Part shown: positions 62,139-64,000 of the stretch, in pieces
Layout of the letters: each line of letters starts with the position of its first letter
Position numbering within the stretch: position 1 is the first letter of the stretch
Assembly (NCBI GenBank): GCA_028285525.1
Contig: JANQOZ010000125.1
Location: forward strand, 34,773 to 98,772
DNA: 64,000 bases
Direction of reading: 5' to 3'
DNA from: Lysobacterales bacterium
GTDB lineage: Bacteria > Pseudomonadota > Gammaproteobacteria > Xanthomonadales > SZUA-38
Translations under genes and position numbers: made by a program
The notes under the pieces: generated by a model
Database searches by the model: none
The model's input: the letters and a program-made list of their open reading frames with translations, nothing else
Told to the model about the DNA's origin: nothing

Positions 62139-63158
62139 TTAGGACACGTCGCCGACCTTCAGCAGCTGCTTGCCCTGGTTGGCGCCGGTAAAGATGCGCT
62201 GAAACGTCTCAGGCGCGTTCTCCAGCCCTTCCTGCAGGTCGATCTGGTATTTCAGGTCACCCGACTGAACCCAGCCAGCAAGCTCCCGCAGCGCCTCGCC
62301 ATAGCGTTTGGCGTAGTCAAGAATGATAAAACCCTGCATGCGGCCGCGCTGAACGATGAGGTTGGCGTAGTTCTTGAGCCCGTCCGCGCCGGTGGCGCTG
62401 TTGTAGCCGGAGATAGCGCCGCAGAGCACAACGCGCCCGCCGAGGGCCAGGCCGGCGAGGGCGGCGTCCAGCGTCGGTCCGCCGACGTTGTCGAAATACA
62501 GGTCGATGCCTTTGGGGAAATGCTGGCGGAGCGCTTTGCTCAGCTTCTCCGACTTGTAGTCGATGACGCCGTCCAGGCCGGCGACCTCCGTCAGCCAGCG
62601 GCACTTTTCCTCGCCACCGGTGATGCCAACGACGCGAGCTCCCTTGATGCGCGCAATCTGGGCCGCGACGGACCCGGTGGCGCCGGCGGCGCCAGAGACC
62701 AGCACCGCGTCCCCCGACTTCACCTCTCCCACGTCCAGCATGCCGAAGTAGCCGGTCAAACCGGTCATACCGAGGACGCTCATCGTGAGCTGCGGGTCGA
62801 TGCCCGGATGCAGCTTGCTTGGAGGAATGGGTCCACCGCCGTTGCTGATGGCATAGTCCTGCCAGCCAAAACCGCCGTTGACCAGCTCACCCACCGCAAA
62901 GTCCGGATGGTTCGATTTGACGACCTGGGCCACGGAAAAACAGCGCATTACCTCACCGATCTGAATCGCCGGCAGATAGCTGTCCTGCGCGTTCATCCAG
63001 ACCCGCATGGTGGGGTCGAACGACAGGTAGAGGTTGCGCACCAGAAACTCCCCTTCACCCGGCTCCGGGATCGGCGATTCCTGCCAGCTGAAGTTTTCCC
63101 GGGACACCATGTCCTTAGGGCGCGAAGTCATGATCCACTGGCGATTAACGTCGGTCAT
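62139..63158 (-). CDS. NADP-dependent oxidoreductase, CurA-like MDR family
   Basis: A 339-residue protein. GroES-like part with VRNLYLSFDPTMRVWM; Rossmann part with VLVSGAAGATGSVAAQIARI, GITGGEEKCRWLTEVAGLDG, LYFDNVGGPTLDAALAGL and the end FQRIFTGANQGKQLLKV. No zinc ligands. It matches the curcumin/enone reductase (CurA/YncB) group better than the paralogue at 8942. It reduces alpha,beta-unsaturated ketones with NADPH; the physiological substrate is unknown. Confidence 0.9.
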   Translation of the reverse strand: MTDVNRQWIMTSRPKDMVSRENFSWQESPIPEPGEGEFLVRNLYLSFDPTMRVWMNAQDSYLPAIQIGEVMRCFSVAQVVKSNHPDFAVGELVNGGFGWQDYAISNGGGPIPPSKLHPGIDPQLTMSVLGMTGLTGYFGMLDVGEVKSGDAVLVSGAAGATGSVAAQIARIKGARVVGITGGEEKCRWLTEVAGLDGVIDYKSEKLSKALRQHFPKGIDLYFDNVGGPTLDAALAGLALGGRVVLCGAISGYNSATGADGLKNYANLIVQRGRMQGFIILDYAKRYGEALRELAGWVQSGDLKYQIDLQEGLENAPETFQRIFTGANQGKQLLKVGDVS

Positions 63159-63191
63159 CCGGTTGCCTGCTTAAGTCCAAAACAGCCCGCA

Positions 63192-64000
63192 TCATAAACG
63201 GTTCGCCGGGATTTCCGTTACCGCGGGAATGCGGTTTACCGTCCAGCGTGTCGGCGCCCAGCGCCAGAACGCCTCGGGCGAGGTCAGCGCCCCCGCCGGA
63301 GGCTTTTCCTGGCCAAGAAACGACCAGGCCCGCGCCAGTGCCGGCATAGGCTGCTGTGGGTCGATCGGCCTCGCGCCGGTTTGTTTGCTGAGCTTGTTGC
63401 CCTGTTCGTTGAGGGCCACCGGGAGATGCAGGTAGCCGGGCTCCGGCAGCCCGAGCAGGCGCTGAAGAAACAGCTGGCGCGGCGTTGAGCCGATCAGGTC
63501 GCTGCCGCGCACCACCTCGGTGATCCCCTGAAAATGATCGTCCATGACCACAGCCAGCTGGTAGGCAGGCTGGCCGTCAGCCCGCCACAGGATAAAAGCG
63601 CCCACGTCCGTTTCGAGCTGCTGGCCGTAGGCACCCTGCACTCGATCCTGAAAAGCGTAGTGACCACTCACCCGAACCCGCCAGCTGCGCCGCTCGCGGC
63701 CGGGGGGCAGACCGCCGCTGCAGGTTTGCGGATACAGGTGACCGTGCCCGAGGTGACGACGGCTGCAGCCGCAGGGAAAGACGTGGCCGCTCGCCTTGAG
63801 CTGCTCCAGCGCCTGACGGTAAGCATCGGTTCTCGTGCTCTGAAAGAGCGTCGGCTCATCGGGCGACATGCCGAAGCGCCTCAGGTCCGCTTCGATCGCT
63901 TCGGCGGCGCCGGGTCGCTCGCGGGGCGGATCGATGTCCTCCATGCGCAGCAGCCAGCGACCCCGCTGCTGCCGCGCCTCGGCATAGCTGGCCAGGGCGG
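63192..64000 (-). CDS. gluQ: glutamyl-Q tRNA(Asp) synthetase, 5' end outside window
   Basis: The frame stays open upstream of the track's ATG (63944) to the window edge, with RWLLRMEDIDPPR reading through it, so the gene is cut at its 5' end. The RMEDIDPPRERPGAAEAIE block is the family hallmark; a zinc-binding set is visible in CGCSRRHLG and YPQTCSG; the KMSKS-like loop is GNKLSKQTGA, and PAYQLAVVMDDHFQGITEVVRG is shared with GluRS. It lacks the anticodon-binding domain. It attaches glutamate to queuosine 34 of tRNA-Asp. Confidence 0.94.
   Translation of the reverse strand, partial: ALASYAEARQQRGRWLLRMEDIDPPRERPGAAEAIEADLRRFGMSPDEPTLFQSTRTDAYRQALEQLKASGHVFPCGCSRRHLGHGHLYPQTCSGGLPPGRERRSWRVRVSGHYAFQDRVQGAYGQQLETDVGAFILWRADGQPAYQLAVVMDDHFQGITEVVRGSDLIGSTPRQLFLQRLLGLPEPGYLHLPVALNEQGNKLSKQTGARPIDPQQPMPALARAWSFLGQEKPPAGALTSPEAFWRWAPTRWTVNRIPAVTEIPANRL

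Noticed and set aside
62112-63197. 361-codon plus-strand ORF opposite the CurA-like gene
   Set aside because: Begins in the REP-like repeat and is antisense to a clear MDR protein.

Overview
The window is GC-rich and densely coded, and it reads as a chromosomal segment of a free-living gammaproteobacterium. The evidence is gene order: pyrG-kdsA-eno-ftsB, truD, surE-pcm-yqaA-nlpD-rpoS, rlmE-ftsH-folP-glmM, tpiA-secG-tRNA-Leu-nuoA to nuoN, and tRNA-fMet then rimP-nusA-infB-rbfA-truB-rpsO-pnp. Separate nuoC and nuoD, secreted proteins ending in a DGFE-type tail, and W-(Y/W)-D-P-x-R repeats suggest a relative of Lysobacterales or Wenzhouxiangellaceae. That placement is inference; no 16S gene is present. 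No prophage, CRISPR array or complete insertion sequence was seen.

Layout. Bases 1-5634 hold a tightly coupled operon that is the least familiar part of the window. It encodes a SUMF1-fold protein (cut by the left edge), a small exported protein, a MotA/TolQ/ExbB-type proton-channel protein, an Hsp70/actin-like protein with a C-terminal FHA-like domain, and two VWA proteins. Each VWA protein starts with an almost identical membrane anchor carrying an Asp at residue 17, in the position of the proton-carrying Asp of ExbD/TolR/MotB. I read this as a candidate proton-driven envelope machine with VWA heads. Bases 5689-10784 hold single genes: ppiC, a GST, an FRG-domain protein, an FAH-family hydrolase, a thioesterase, an MDR oxidoreductase and a secreted protein. 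Bases 10849-15009 are parE-parC on the minus strand.

Bases 15286-26112 run from pyrG through rpoS, with a minus-strand pair (smrA and a VTT-like membrane protein) inside. truD has no ATG, GTG or TTG start; a CTG overlapping the ftsB stop fits. ispD and ispF are absent from their usual place between ftsB and truD. Bases 26135-33567 contain a Mth938-like gene, yhbY, rlmE, ftsH, folP, glmM, an isopenicillin N synthase-like oxygenase and a Sel1-repeat gene. Bases 33748-36270 encode a seven-repeat FG-GAP secreted protein.

Bases 36372-52292 hold tpiA, secG, tRNA-Leu(GAG) and all fourteen subunits of respiratory complex I. The nuoA promoter appears to place the transcription start on the start codon itself. 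Bases 52325-62012 begin with an initiator tRNA that has a U1:U72 mismatch, then a small membrane protein, then the translation/RNA operon. That operon is preceded by two tandem intrinsic terminators just ahead of the rimP start codon, an attenuator-like leader, and rpsO has its own structured leader. After pnp comes a long perfect inverted repeat with a further direct copy (REP-like). The window closes with a CurA-like oxidoreductase and a gluQ gene cut by the right edge.
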